A DNA stretch of 44,435 bases from an uncultured bacterium (lineage in GTDB: Bacteria; Bacillota; Clostridia; Oscillospirales; Oscillospiraceae). Every line of letters starts with the position of its first letter. Position 1 is the stretch's first letter. Positions 28,633-35,746 of this stretch are shown here, in pieces. The notes beneath the pieces were generated by a model, which was not told where the DNA came from, searched no databases, and saw nothing but the letters and a program-made list of their open reading frames with translations. The position numbers were made by a program, and so were the translations under genes. The stretch is taken from assembly GCA_949293165.1 (NCBI GenBank), contig CASFCW010000006.1:1-44435 (forward strand). Direction: 5' to 3'.

Positions 28633-30402
28633 ATGGCCGTTGCCAATCCAATCGTTATCTACTCCCGAAAGTCCAAGTTTACCGGCAAAGGGGAGAGCGT
28701 TGAGAACCAGATTGAAATGTGCAGGCAGTATATCCGGCTGCAGTTTGGAGACGATGCCGCAGAGCAGGCTTTGGTATATGAGGACGAGGGCTTTTCCGGC
28801 GGCACACTGGAGCGGCCGCAATTTAGGGAAATGATGGCCGACGCGAAAGAAAAAAACTTCTGCGCTATCGTGGTCTACCGCCTGGACCGGATCAGCCGCA
28901 ACATCGGCGATTTCGCCAAGCTGATCGAGCAGCTGAACAGGATGAAGATCGACTTCATCTCCATCAAGGAGCAGTTTGATACGTCCTCCCCCATGGGGCG
29001 GGCCATGATGTATATTTCCTCGGTTTTTTCCCAGCTGGAGCGGGAGACCATTGCCGAGCGCATCCGGGATAATATGCATGAACTGGCCAAAACAGGCCGC
29101 TGGCTGGGCGGCAACACCCCCACCGGCTACGCATCGGAGAGCGTCTCCCATGTGACCATGGACGGCAAGACCAAGAGGGCCTGCAAGCTGAAGATTCTCC
29201 CGGAGGAGATGGGCATTGTCAGGCTGATCTACGACAAGTTCCTGGAAACAGGCTCGCTGACAAAGACGGAGACCTACCTGCTGCAAAACGGCTGCACCAC
29301 AAAAAACGGCAAGCAGTTTACCCGCTTTGCCGTCAAGGGGATTTTGTCCAATCCGGTTTATCTGATCGCCGATGAATTTGCCTATGACTATCTGACGAAA
29401 AACCATGTGGACCTCTTTGCGGCGCAGAGCGACTTTGACGGTGTCCACGGCATTATGGCCTATAACCGTACCTTGCAGCAGCCGGGGAGGGCCAACCAGA
29501 TCAAACCCATAAAGGAGTGGATCGTCTCGGTGGGCAAGCACCAGGGCGTTATCGAGGGGAAGGCGTGGGTCAAGGTACAGACCATTCTGGAGCGGAATAA
29601 ATCCAAGAGCTACCGGAAACCCCGCGGCAATGTGGCCCTGCTCTCCGGCCTGCTGGTCTGTGGCAGCTGCGGCGAGTACATGCGCCCCAAGCTGTCCCAG
29701 CGGCGAGATACAAAGGGGGAAGCCAGCTATACTTATCGCTGCTCCATGAAGGAGCGCAGCCGGGGCCATGTCTGCAATATGAAAAACTGCAGCGGCAACA
29801 GGCTGGACGCCGACATAGTAGAGCAGCTGAAATATTTGAGTGAAGACGGCTCTGATTTTATCCGGCAGCTGGAACAGAGCAAGCGGGCGATTCTGGGCAA
29901 CCGGCAAGGCTATGGCGCGGAGATATCCAATCTGGAAGCTGAGATTGCCGCAAACGAGGGGGAGATCAAGAGACTGGTTTCCGCCCTGGGAAAGTCCTCC
30001 GGCACCTCTGCCGAAAGTTATATCATGCAGCAGATCGACGAGCTGCACGAAAAAGGGGAGGGCTTGAAGCGGCGTTTGACGGAACTGAAGGAGCTGACCG
30101 CCAGCCATGCCCTGGCGGACATCGGGTTTGACCTGCTGGCGCAGATGCTGTCCACCTTTCGGGACACCGTGGATAAAATGACGGTGGAGCAGAAGCGCTC
30201 GGCCATCCGTGCCTTTGTCAAGGAGATCATCTGGGATGGGACAGACGCCCATGTGGTGCTGTTTGGATCGGAGTATGTATATGGGTTCCCCAAAACGCTG
30301 GCGGGCGTGGGGAAACAAATCGCAGGGAGTAAAACAGAGGAAAATCTTGCAGAAGCGGCGGAAGGGGGCCTCGCGGAGCCGTCAGGAGAGAATAGCAAAT
30401 GA
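28633..30402 (+). CDS. Large serine recombinase, SpoIVCA-like (skin-element excisionase)
   Basis: The 589-residue protein has a resolvase N-terminal domain with YSRKS (residues 10-14; catalytic Ser14 and Arg12 by alignment to resolvases), then GFSGGTLERPQF and VVYRLDRISR. A recombinase domain (about 200-300), a zinc ribbon with CGSCG near 345 and a second Cys pair, and a C-terminal coiled coil (about 430-490) follow. This is the architecture of SpoIVCA and of phage or transposon large serine integrases. AGGGCGG upstream supports ATG 28633. Its TGA stop (30400-30402) lies within AATGA, where a sigma-K-like frame continues. From that location I infer it excises a skin-like element during sporulation. 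A phage-type integrase using a sigK attachment site would look the same. Confidence 0.88.
   Translation: MAVANPIVIYSRKSKFTGKGESVENQIEMCRQYIRLQFGDDAAEQALVYEDEGFSGGTLERPQFREMMADAKEKNFCAIVVYRLDRISRNIGDFAKLIEQLNRMKIDFISIKEQFDTSSPMGRAMMYISSVFSQLERETIAERIRDNMHELAKTGRWLGGNTPTGYASESVSHVTMDGKTKRACKLKILPEEMGIVRLIYDKFLETGSLTKTETYLLQNGCTTKNGKQFTRFAVKGILSNPVYLIADEFAYDYLTKNHVDLFAAQSDFDGVHGIMAYNRTLQQPGRANQIKPIKEWIVSVGKHQGVIEGKAWVKVQTILERNKSKSYRKPRGNVALLSGLLVCGSCGEYMRPKLSQRRDTKGEASYTYRCSMKERSRGHVCNMKNCSGNRLDADIVEQLKYLSEDGSDFIRQLEQSKRAILGNRQGYGAEISNLEAEIAANEGEIKRLVSALGKSSGTSAESYIMQQIDELHEKGEGLKRRLTELKELTASHALADIGFDLLAQMLSTFRDTVDKMTVEQKRSAIRAFVKEIIWDGTDAHVVLFGSEYVYGFPKTLAGVGKQIAGSKTEENLAEAAEGGLAEPSGENSK
30398..30402 (+). 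other. Presumed crossover core (attachment site) AATGA inside split sigK
   Basis: The pentamer AATGA, in the sigma frame Asn-Glu, overlaps the recombinase stop codon. As I recall, AATGA is the five-base repeat at which the B. subtilis skin element recombines within sigK, at the same Asn-Glu-Ile-Leu codons. The partner copy is not seen in the window. I could not make out convincing flanking inverted repeats. Confidence 0.6.
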
Positions 30403-30766
30403 AATCCTCATGCACCTGCGCGCCCAGAGGAAGCTGCAAAGCGAGGTGTCCCTGACGGAGACCATGGACGGGGCGGGGGACGGCGGCAGCCTGTCGCTGA
30501 TGGACACCATCGCCGTGGATGACGACATGCTGGAGGACCTGGACACCAGGGAGGCCTGCCGCACGGTACGCCGGTGCGTCCAGGAGTGCCTGACGCCCAG
30601 GGAACGGAGGATCATCACCCTGCGCTACGGCCTGGATGACCGCCAGCCAAAGACACAGCGGGAAATCGCCGCCCAGTGCGGCATCAGCCGCTCCTACGTC
30701 TCCAGGATTGAAAAACGGGCCCTGTCCAAGCTGGGGCAGGCCATGGAGGGGTGGCGCCCCTGGTAA
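30398..30766 (+). CDS. sigK: 3' segment of a SigK-like sporulation sigma factor (SpoIIIC-type half gene)
   Basis: Reading from the AATGA core gives NEILMHLRAQRKLQSEVSL, then a linker, then region 4 (LTPRERRIITLRYGL, TQREIAAQCGISRSYVSRIE and KRALSKL). This is nearly colinear with the second half of B. subtilis sigma-K, including the MHLR and SRSYVSRIEKRAL signatures that separate SigK from SigE. Regions 1.2, 2.1-2.3 and the core-binding helices are absent, and there is no promoter or good ribosome binding site, so alone it cannot make an active sigma factor. ATG 30410 is the only plausible internal start. The frame continues by chance upstream inside the recombinase gene. It should become functional only when joined to a 5' half by excision of the element. 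Confidence 0.82.
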   Translation, partial: NEILMHLRAQRKLQSEVSLTETMDGAGDGGSLSLMDTIAVDDDMLEDLDTREACRTVRRCVQECLTPRERRIITLRYGLDDRQPKTQREIAAQCGISRSYVSRIEKRALSKLGQAMEGWRPW

Positions 30767-30889
30767 TTGCCATATAATTTTTATTATCAGAAATGAAACG
30801 AAAACGGCCAAAAACATTGAAATAAATGAGAAAATATGGGAAATAGGTCGAATTAGACTGCGGTACATGCAATTTTAACAAGAAATATA

Positions 30890-30918
30890 TTGCATTATGA
30901 TAATGAATCGATTATAAT
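30890..30918 (+). promoter_or_regulatory. Promoter of the TAXI-TRAP operon with overlapping inverted repeat
   Basis: TTGCAT (30890-30895) and TATAAT (30913-30918) have ideal 17-base spacing. ATGCAAT (30867-30873) and ATTGCAT (30889-30895) form an inverted repeat whose right arm is the -35 box, a plausible repressor site. The surrounding 200 bases are AT-rich. Confidence 0.78.
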
Positions 30919-30970
30919 AGACTCGCAAGCAGTTCCCCAGCAAATTTTCGTTTGAATTGGAGGAATCATT

Positions 30971-32005
30971 ATGATGAAAAAGAAACTTGCCCTTGCCCTG
31001 GCGCTGGTTATGTCCATCGGGCTGCTTCTGCCCGGCTGCACCAGCTCCGACCCCGGGACCAGCTCCGGTGACGTTTCCGGCTCCCAGGGTGACTCCAGCT
31101 TCAGCTCCGATCTTACCCCCAAGGAGGGCGGCACCAGCCTGACCTTTACCACCGGCGGTGAGACCGGCACCTACTACGGCTTCGGCGGCGTCATCGCCGG
31201 CAAGGTCTCCGACCTGACCAGCACCTCCGTCAAGGCCATCTCCTCCGGCGGCTCCGACGCCAACATCAAGGGCATGCAGCTGGGGGACGCCCAGATCGGC
31301 TTCACCCAGTCTGACGTGATGATGTACGCCTATAACGGCGAGCGCACCTTCGAGTCCCCCGTCACCGACTTCTCCGTGGTGGCCGACCTGTACATGGAGC
31401 AGGTTCAGATCGTCACCCTGGATCCCGACATCAAGACCGTGGCTGACCTGAAGGGCAAGCGGGTGTCCGTGGGCGCCTCCGGCTCCGGCGTGTTCTTCAA
31501 CGCGGTGGATATTCTGGGCGCCTATGGCCTGGATGTAGAGAAGGACATCACCCCCACCTATCAGTCCTTCGGTGACTCCACCGAGGCCCTGAAGGACGGC
31601 CAGATTGACGCCGCCTTCGTGGTCGCCGGCGCTCCCACCACCGCCGTGACCGACCTGGCCGCCGGCCGGGACGTGTACCTGGTCAGCCTGGACCAGGAGC
31701 ACATCGACGCCCTGATTGAGGCCTCCCCCTACTACAGCGAGTCCACCATCGCCAAGAATGTGTACAACACCGCTGAGGACGCCACCACCGTGGCCATCGG
31801 CGCCGTGGTCATCGCCCGGGACGACGTGTCCGAGGCCGATGTGTACAACTTCCTGTACGGCACCTTCGAGGATATCCCCAACCTGTCTCACGGCAAGGCC
31901 GCTGAGCTGGATCTGGAGTTCGCTACCTCCATCACCTCCATCGGCTATCATCCCGGTGCGGTAGCCTACTTCGCCGACAAGGGCATCACCGTCCCCGGCA
32001 AGTAA
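30971..32005 (+). CDS. TAXI-family TRAP transporter solute-binding lipoprotein
   Basis: This is a 344-residue lipoprotein with signal peptide and lipobox LLLPGC (Cys23), followed by a Ser/Gly/Asp-rich tether. The mature part begins LTFTTGGETGTYYGFGGVIAG, the hallmark start of TAXI (TRAP-associated extracytoplasmic immunogenic) receptors. It also has GDAQIGFTQSDV and LKGKRVSVGASGSGV, typical of the family. In a Gram-positive it would sit outside the membrane and deliver its ligand to the permease encoded next. The substrate cannot be read from the sequence; some TAXI systems handle organic acids or glutamate. The start at 30971 has TTGGAGGAA upstream; 30974 is an alternative. Confidence 0.92.
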   Translation: MMKKKLALALALVMSIGLLLPGCTSSDPGTSSGDVSGSQGDSSFSSDLTPKEGGTSLTFTTGGETGTYYGFGGVIAGKVSDLTSTSVKAISSGGSDANIKGMQLGDAQIGFTQSDVMMYAYNGERTFESPVTDFSVVADLYMEQVQIVTLDPDIKTVADLKGKRVSVGASGSGVFFNAVDILGAYGLDVEKDITPTYQSFGDSTEALKDGQIDAAFVVAGAPTTAVTDLAAGRDVYLVSLDQEHIDALIEASPYYSESTIAKNVYNTAEDATTVAIGAVVIARDDVSEADVYNFLYGTFEDIPNLSHGKAAELDLEFATSITSIGYHPGAVAYFADKGITVPGK

Positions 32006-32040
32006 CAGGCTGCCTGGCGGGTTCCTTCGCCGGTCATCAG

Positions 32041-32074
32041 GGCGGCTGCGGCGTTTTTGCCAGCCGCAGCCGCC
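32041..32074 (+). terminator. Intercistronic hairpin between receptor and permease genes
   Basis: A 12-bp perfect stem, GGCGGCTGCGGC (32041-32052) with GCCGCAGCCGCC (32063-32074), and a 10-base loop. There is no long T-run after it (CTTATC), so it is more likely a partial terminator or RNA-stabilising structure that lets the receptor be made in excess over the permease. Confidence 0.65.
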
Positions 32075-32185
32075 CTTATCGTATGCCTGCGGGTTGAACA
32101 ACCCCCCGGAGCAGACGCGTCTGCGCCTGGCGGGGCGCGGAGGCGTGTGCTCCGCAGTGTGCCTGTACGGAGAAAGGAGAGCGAC

Positions 32186-34189
32186 ATGAAACCCAACGAG
32201 AATGAGAAATTAAACGACATCCAGGAGGAGATAGACCTTTCTGTCGGTACCGCCGAGGACGTGGAAGCGGTCATGAAAAAATACGACCGGGAATCCAACA
32301 CCCGGGTGTGGGAGGGCAAGCCCAAGGCCGTGATCCGTGGGCTGGGCATCCTGTTCTCCTGCTACTGTATCTTCTCCACCCTGAAGGGCTGGCCCACCCT
32401 GCCGGAGCAGAAGCTGAACATTTTCCTGGGCCTGATCCTGATTATCGGCTATCTCCACTTCCCCATTAAGAAGGGCATGTCCCGGCCCAACTACCTGCCC
32501 TGGTACGACATTGTGCTGATGGTGGTGGGCGTGATCCCCTTCTTCTACTTCGCGTATAAGGCCAACGACATCATTAAGCTGTCCAGCTTTGTCACCCAGG
32601 ATATGAAAATGGTGGTGCTGGCCATTGTGGGCGTGCTGGTGTTTATGGAGCTGTGCCGCCGGTGTGTGGGCCTGCCCATCCTGTGCGTGCTCACCGCGCT
32701 GCTGATTTACGCCTTCTCCACGGTGCGCTTCGGCAAGGTGGTCTACGACCTGTTCTACACCGCCAGCGGCATCATGGGCACCCCCATCAACGTGTGCCAG
32801 AAGTACATCGTGATCTTCATTATCTTCGGCGCCTTCCTGGAGCGCACCGGCATCTCCAACTTCTTCATCAGCCTGGCCAACTGCGCGGCCGGCTCCTCCG
32901 CCGGCGGCCCGGCCAAGGTGGCCGTCATCTCCTCCGCCCTGTGCGGCATGGTGTCCGGCTCCTCCGTGGGCAACACCGTGACCACCGGTTCGGTGACCAT
33001 CCCCATGATGAAGAAAACCGGCTACAAGCCGGAGTTTGCCGGCGCCGTTGAGGCTGCCGCCTCCACCGGCGGACAGATCATGCCCCCCATCATGGGCGCC
33101 GCCGCCTTCCTGATGGCGGAGTACATGAACGTCCCCTATGCCCAGGTGGCTTTGAAGGCCATCCTCCCCGCTGTGCTTTACTTCACCGGCATCTACATCG
33201 CCGTCCATCTGGAGGCCAAGAAGCTGGGCCTGAAGGGCATTCCCAGAAGCGAGCTGCCCAAGCTGACCAAGCTGCTGCCCAAGATCTATCTGCTGCTGCC
33301 TCTGGTGGTGCTGGTGGTGCTGGTGTCCGCCCAGATCCGCACCATGCAGTCCTCCGCCGCCATCGCCATCCTGATTGCGGTGGTCGTGGGCGTGATCAAC
33401 ACCATTATCAACAAGGCCTGCGGCATCAACGAGCCCAGCGAGGAGTTTACCGTCACCAAGTTCTTTGACGCCCTGGAAGCCGGCGGCAAGAGCACCATCA
33501 CCGTGGCTGTGGCCTGCGCCATGGCCGGTCTGGTGGCCGGATGCATTACCACCACGGGCCTTGCCTCCACCCTGATTACCGGTATCGTCAAGATCTCCGG
33601 CGGCCTGCCCATCATCGCTTTGTTCCTCACCATGATCTGCTGTATCGTGCTGGGCATGGGCGTGCCTACCACCGCCAACTTCTGTATCATGGCCTCCACC
33701 TGTGCCCCCATCCTCATTGATAACCGCATCGGCATTGTCCCTGTGGCGGCCTACTTCTTCGTGTTCTACTTCGGCATCGTGGCCGACATCACCCCTCCCG
33801 TGGCCCTGGCCGCCTACGCCGGCTCCGCCATCGCCAAGTCCTCCCCCATGAAGACGGCCCTCAACGCCACCCGGCTTGCCATCGCCGCCTTCATCGTGCC
33901 GTACATCTTCGCCTTCAGCCCGGTGATGCTGTTTGAGGGGGTTACCTCCCCCCTCCAGGTGGTACAGATCGTGTTTACCTCCCTGTTCGGCATCTTCGGC
34001 ATCGCTGCCGCCCTGAACGGGTTCCTGTACCGCAAGCTGAACATCCCATTCCGGCTGCTTCTGGTGGCCGGCGGCCTGTGCATGCTCTACCCCGAGCCCA
34101 TCTCCGATGTGGTAGGCATCGTGGTGGTGGGCGGCATCTGCCTGCTGCAGTACCGGGCGGCCAAGAAAGAAAAAGCCTCATTGGCCTGA
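32186..34189 (+). CDS. TRAP transporter fused permease (4TM/12TM, DctQM-type)
   Basis: The ATG at 32186 is chosen because AGAAAGGAGAG lies directly upstream; the frame is open from 32057. The 667-residue product has a hydrophilic N-terminus of about 45 residues. About four TM segments (DctQ-like) follow, then a 12-TM DctM-like unit with NCAAGSSAGGPAKVAVISSA and SSVGNTVTTGSVTIPMMK, the characteristic signature of TRAP 4TM/12TM fusions that pair with TAXI receptors. It acts in the cytoplasmic membrane as a secondary, ion-coupled importer. It is in an operon with the receptor and ends before a strong terminator. Confidence 0.93.
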   Translation: MKPNENEKLNDIQEEIDLSVGTAEDVEAVMKKYDRESNTRVWEGKPKAVIRGLGILFSCYCIFSTLKGWPTLPEQKLNIFLGLILIIGYLHFPIKKGMSRPNYLPWYDIVLMVVGVIPFFYFAYKANDIIKLSSFVTQDMKMVVLAIVGVLVFMELCRRCVGLPILCVLTALLIYAFSTVRFGKVVYDLFYTASGIMGTPINVCQKYIVIFIIFGAFLERTGISNFFISLANCAAGSSAGGPAKVAVISSALCGMVSGSSVGNTVTTGSVTIPMMKKTGYKPEFAGAVEAAASTGGQIMPPIMGAAAFLMAEYMNVPYAQVALKAILPAVLYFTGIYIAVHLEAKKLGLKGIPRSELPKLTKLLPKIYLLLPLVVLVVLVSAQIRTMQSSAAIAILIAVVVGVINTIINKACGINEPSEEFTVTKFFDALEAGGKSTITVAVACAMAGLVAGCITTTGLASTLITGIVKISGGLPIIALFLTMICCIVLGMGVPTTANFCIMASTCAPILIDNRIGIVPVAAYFFVFYFGIVADITPPVALAAYAGSAIAKSSPMKTALNATRLAIAAFIVPYIFAFSPVMLFEGVTSPLQVVQIVFTSLFGIFGIAAALNGFLYRKLNIPFRLLLVAGGLCMLYPEPISDVVGIVVVGGICLLQYRAAKKEKASLA

Positions 34190-34225
34190 TCCCTCTGCCA
34201 ATCTGATAGAAACCCCTCTGCTTGC

Positions 34226-34267
34226 GCCGCCGGGGCCGTGAATCCTCCCATTCACGGCCCCGGCGGC
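34226..34267 (+). terminator. Strong hairpin terminator after the TRAP operon
   Basis: An 18-bp perfect stem, GCCGCCGGGGCCGTGAAT (34226-34243) with ATTCACGGCCCCGGCGGC (34250-34267), and a 6-base loop, then CCTTTGTCTGC. Confidence 0.82.
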
Positions 34268-34286
34268 CCTTTGTCTGCTTTCACCA

Positions 34287-34315
34287 TTCCCAAGGGGGGA
34301 AAACTGTGCTATAAT
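34287..34315 (+). promoter_or_regulatory. Promoter upstream of the NUDIX-walRK operon
   Basis: TATAAT (34310-34315) with a weak -35 (TTCCCA, 34287-34292, 17-base spacing). The leader to the ATG at 34453 is about 130 bases and shows no clear riboswitch. Confidence 0.55.
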
Positions 34316-34452
34316 AAGCCCACATCGGTCATGATGCGCTGAATTTGGGGCGGGGTTGGGGCAGCCGATCCGGCCTTATTGCTGCGGTATGGATGGAAAA
34401 TCAGCCTGCCGGCCTGTATAGATTGACGCCGGGGCGCAAGGAGGACAGGAGC

Positions 34453-34989
34453 ATGAAACTGGAAGAACGAACCCTGGAGCGGAGCACGGTTTTTAAGGGT
34501 AAAATTTTGGAGATCCAGGTGGACCGGGTGGAGCTGCCCAATGGCCACACCTCCATCCGGGAGGTAGCCCGGCATCCAGGCGGGGTGGCCATTCTGCCCC
34601 TGGACGGGGAGGGGAATGTCACCCTGGTGCGGCAGTTCCGCTACCCCTTCGCCAAGGTGATTTTGGAGCTGCCCGCCGGTAAGCTGGACGGGCCGGAGGA
34701 TCACCGGCTGGCCGCGGAGCGGGAGCTGAGCGAGGAGACCGGCCTGGTGGCCGGGAAGTACACCTATATGGGGGCGATTCTGGCCTCCCCCGGCTTCTGT
34801 GACGAGCGGCTGCATATGTATCTGGCCCAGGAGCTGAGCCAGAAGGAGAGCCACCCCGATGAGGACGAGTTTTTAAATGTGGTGAAGATGCCCTTCGGCC
34901 AGCTGGTGGAGCAGGTGATGAAGGGCGAGGTGGAGGACGCCAAAACGGTGGCCGCCACGCTGAAGGCGAAGGAGCTGCTGAATCGGTAA
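34453..34989 (+). CDS. NUDIX hydrolase, ADP-ribose pyrophosphatase type
   Basis: The protein has 178 residues from ATG 34453, with GGAGGACAGGAG upstream. The NUDIX box matches the consensus Gx5Ex7REUxEExGU exactly: Gly at GKLDGPE, then RELSEETGL, at about residues 76-98. The preceding VRQFRYPFAKVILELPAG is typical of ADP-ribose pyrophosphatases (NudF/YqkG), which split ADP-ribose to AMP and ribose 5-phosphate with Mg. It is cytosolic. It ends 16 bases before walR and is probably cotranscribed with it. The substrate is assigned by family resemblance only. Confidence 0.92.
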   Translation: MKLEERTLERSTVFKGKILEIQVDRVELPNGHTSIREVARHPGGVAILPLDGEGNVTLVRQFRYPFAKVILELPAGKLDGPEDHRLAAERELSEETGLVAGKYTYMGAILASPGFCDERLHMYLAQELSQKESHPDEDEFLNVVKMPFGQLVEQVMKGEVEDAKTVAATLKAKELLNR

Positions 34990-35005
34990 GGGAGGGAGAG
35001 TCTCT

Positions 35006-35719
35006 GTGGGAAAGACCATCCTGATTGTGGAGGACGAACCCAATATCGTGGATATTTTATCCTTTAATCTCAGCCGGGAGGGGTATCAGACCCTGGAGGC
35101 CTACGACGGGAAAACCGGGCTGCAGCTGGCCCTGGAGCAGAATCCCGACCTGGTGCTGCTGGACCTGATGCTGCCGGAGATGGACGGCTTTGATGTGTGC
35201 CGGCAGATCCGGGCGGCCGGCAGCGCCGTGCCCATCCTGATGCTCACCGCCCGGGAGGAGGAGACCGACAAGGTGCTGGGCCTGGAGCTGGGGGCTGACG
35301 ACTATATCACCAAGCCCTTTGCCGTCCGGGAGCTGATGGCCCGGGTGAAGGCCAACATCCGCAGGGTGTCCATGGCGGCCCAGCTGCCGGCGGCGCCGGA
35401 GACGGAGGGCCAGGAGGGCCGTCTGGAGCGGGGCCGGGTGACCATTGACCTGGACAGCGCCACGGTGTACAAGGACGGCGCCCCCCTGGAGCTGACCCAG
35501 CGGGAGTATGACCTGATCCGTTACCTGGCCGACCAGCCGGGGAAGGTTTTTTCCCGTGAGGCGCTGATGGAGCACGTGTGGAACTATGAGGGCTACGTGG
35601 GCGACGTGCGGGCCGTGGATGTGGCCATCCGCCGCCTGAGAGAGAAATTGGAGGACGACCCTGCCAGCCCCACCTTTATCCTCACCAAGCGGGGGATGGG
35701 GTATCTGTTCGCGGGATAA
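35006..35719 (+). CDS. walR: WalR-type OmpR/PhoB family response regulator
   Basis: The protein has 237 residues from GTG 35006, preceded by GGGAGGGAGAG. The receiver domain is at residues 3-118 with acidic pocket EDE (9-11), phosphoacceptor Asp53 (LLDLMLPEMDG), and conserved Thr and Lys (LTARE, ITKPF). The winged-helix DNA-binding domain is about 137-236 (LTQREYDLIRYL, VFSREALMEHVWNY, VDVAIRRLREKLE, TKRGMGYLF). The presence of yycH and yycI downstream identifies this as the WalRK cell-wall stress system, which in Bacillota controls autolysins and wall synthesis. Confidence 0.93.
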   Translation: MGKTILIVEDEPNIVDILSFNLSREGYQTLEAYDGKTGLQLALEQNPDLVLLDLMLPEMDGFDVCRQIRAAGSAVPILMLTAREEETDKVLGLELGADDYITKPFAVRELMARVKANIRRVSMAAQLPAAPETEGQEGRLERGRVTIDLDSATVYKDGAPLELTQREYDLIRYLADQPGKVFSREALMEHVWNYEGYVGDVRAVDVAIRRLREKLEDDPASPTFILTKRGMGYLFAG

Positions 35720-35746
35720 TTTGGTGGGACGAGAGGGGGTGAGACC

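Noticed and set aside
28591-30318. Minus-strand 575-codon frame opposite the recombinase
   Set aside because: The + strand frame carries a complete serine recombinase with catalytic motifs; the antisense product has no recognisable features.
30209-30397. Upstream extension of the sigma frame inside the recombinase gene
   Set aside because: The residues before the AATGA core do not resemble any sigma region, and the DNA is accounted for by the recombinase C-terminus.
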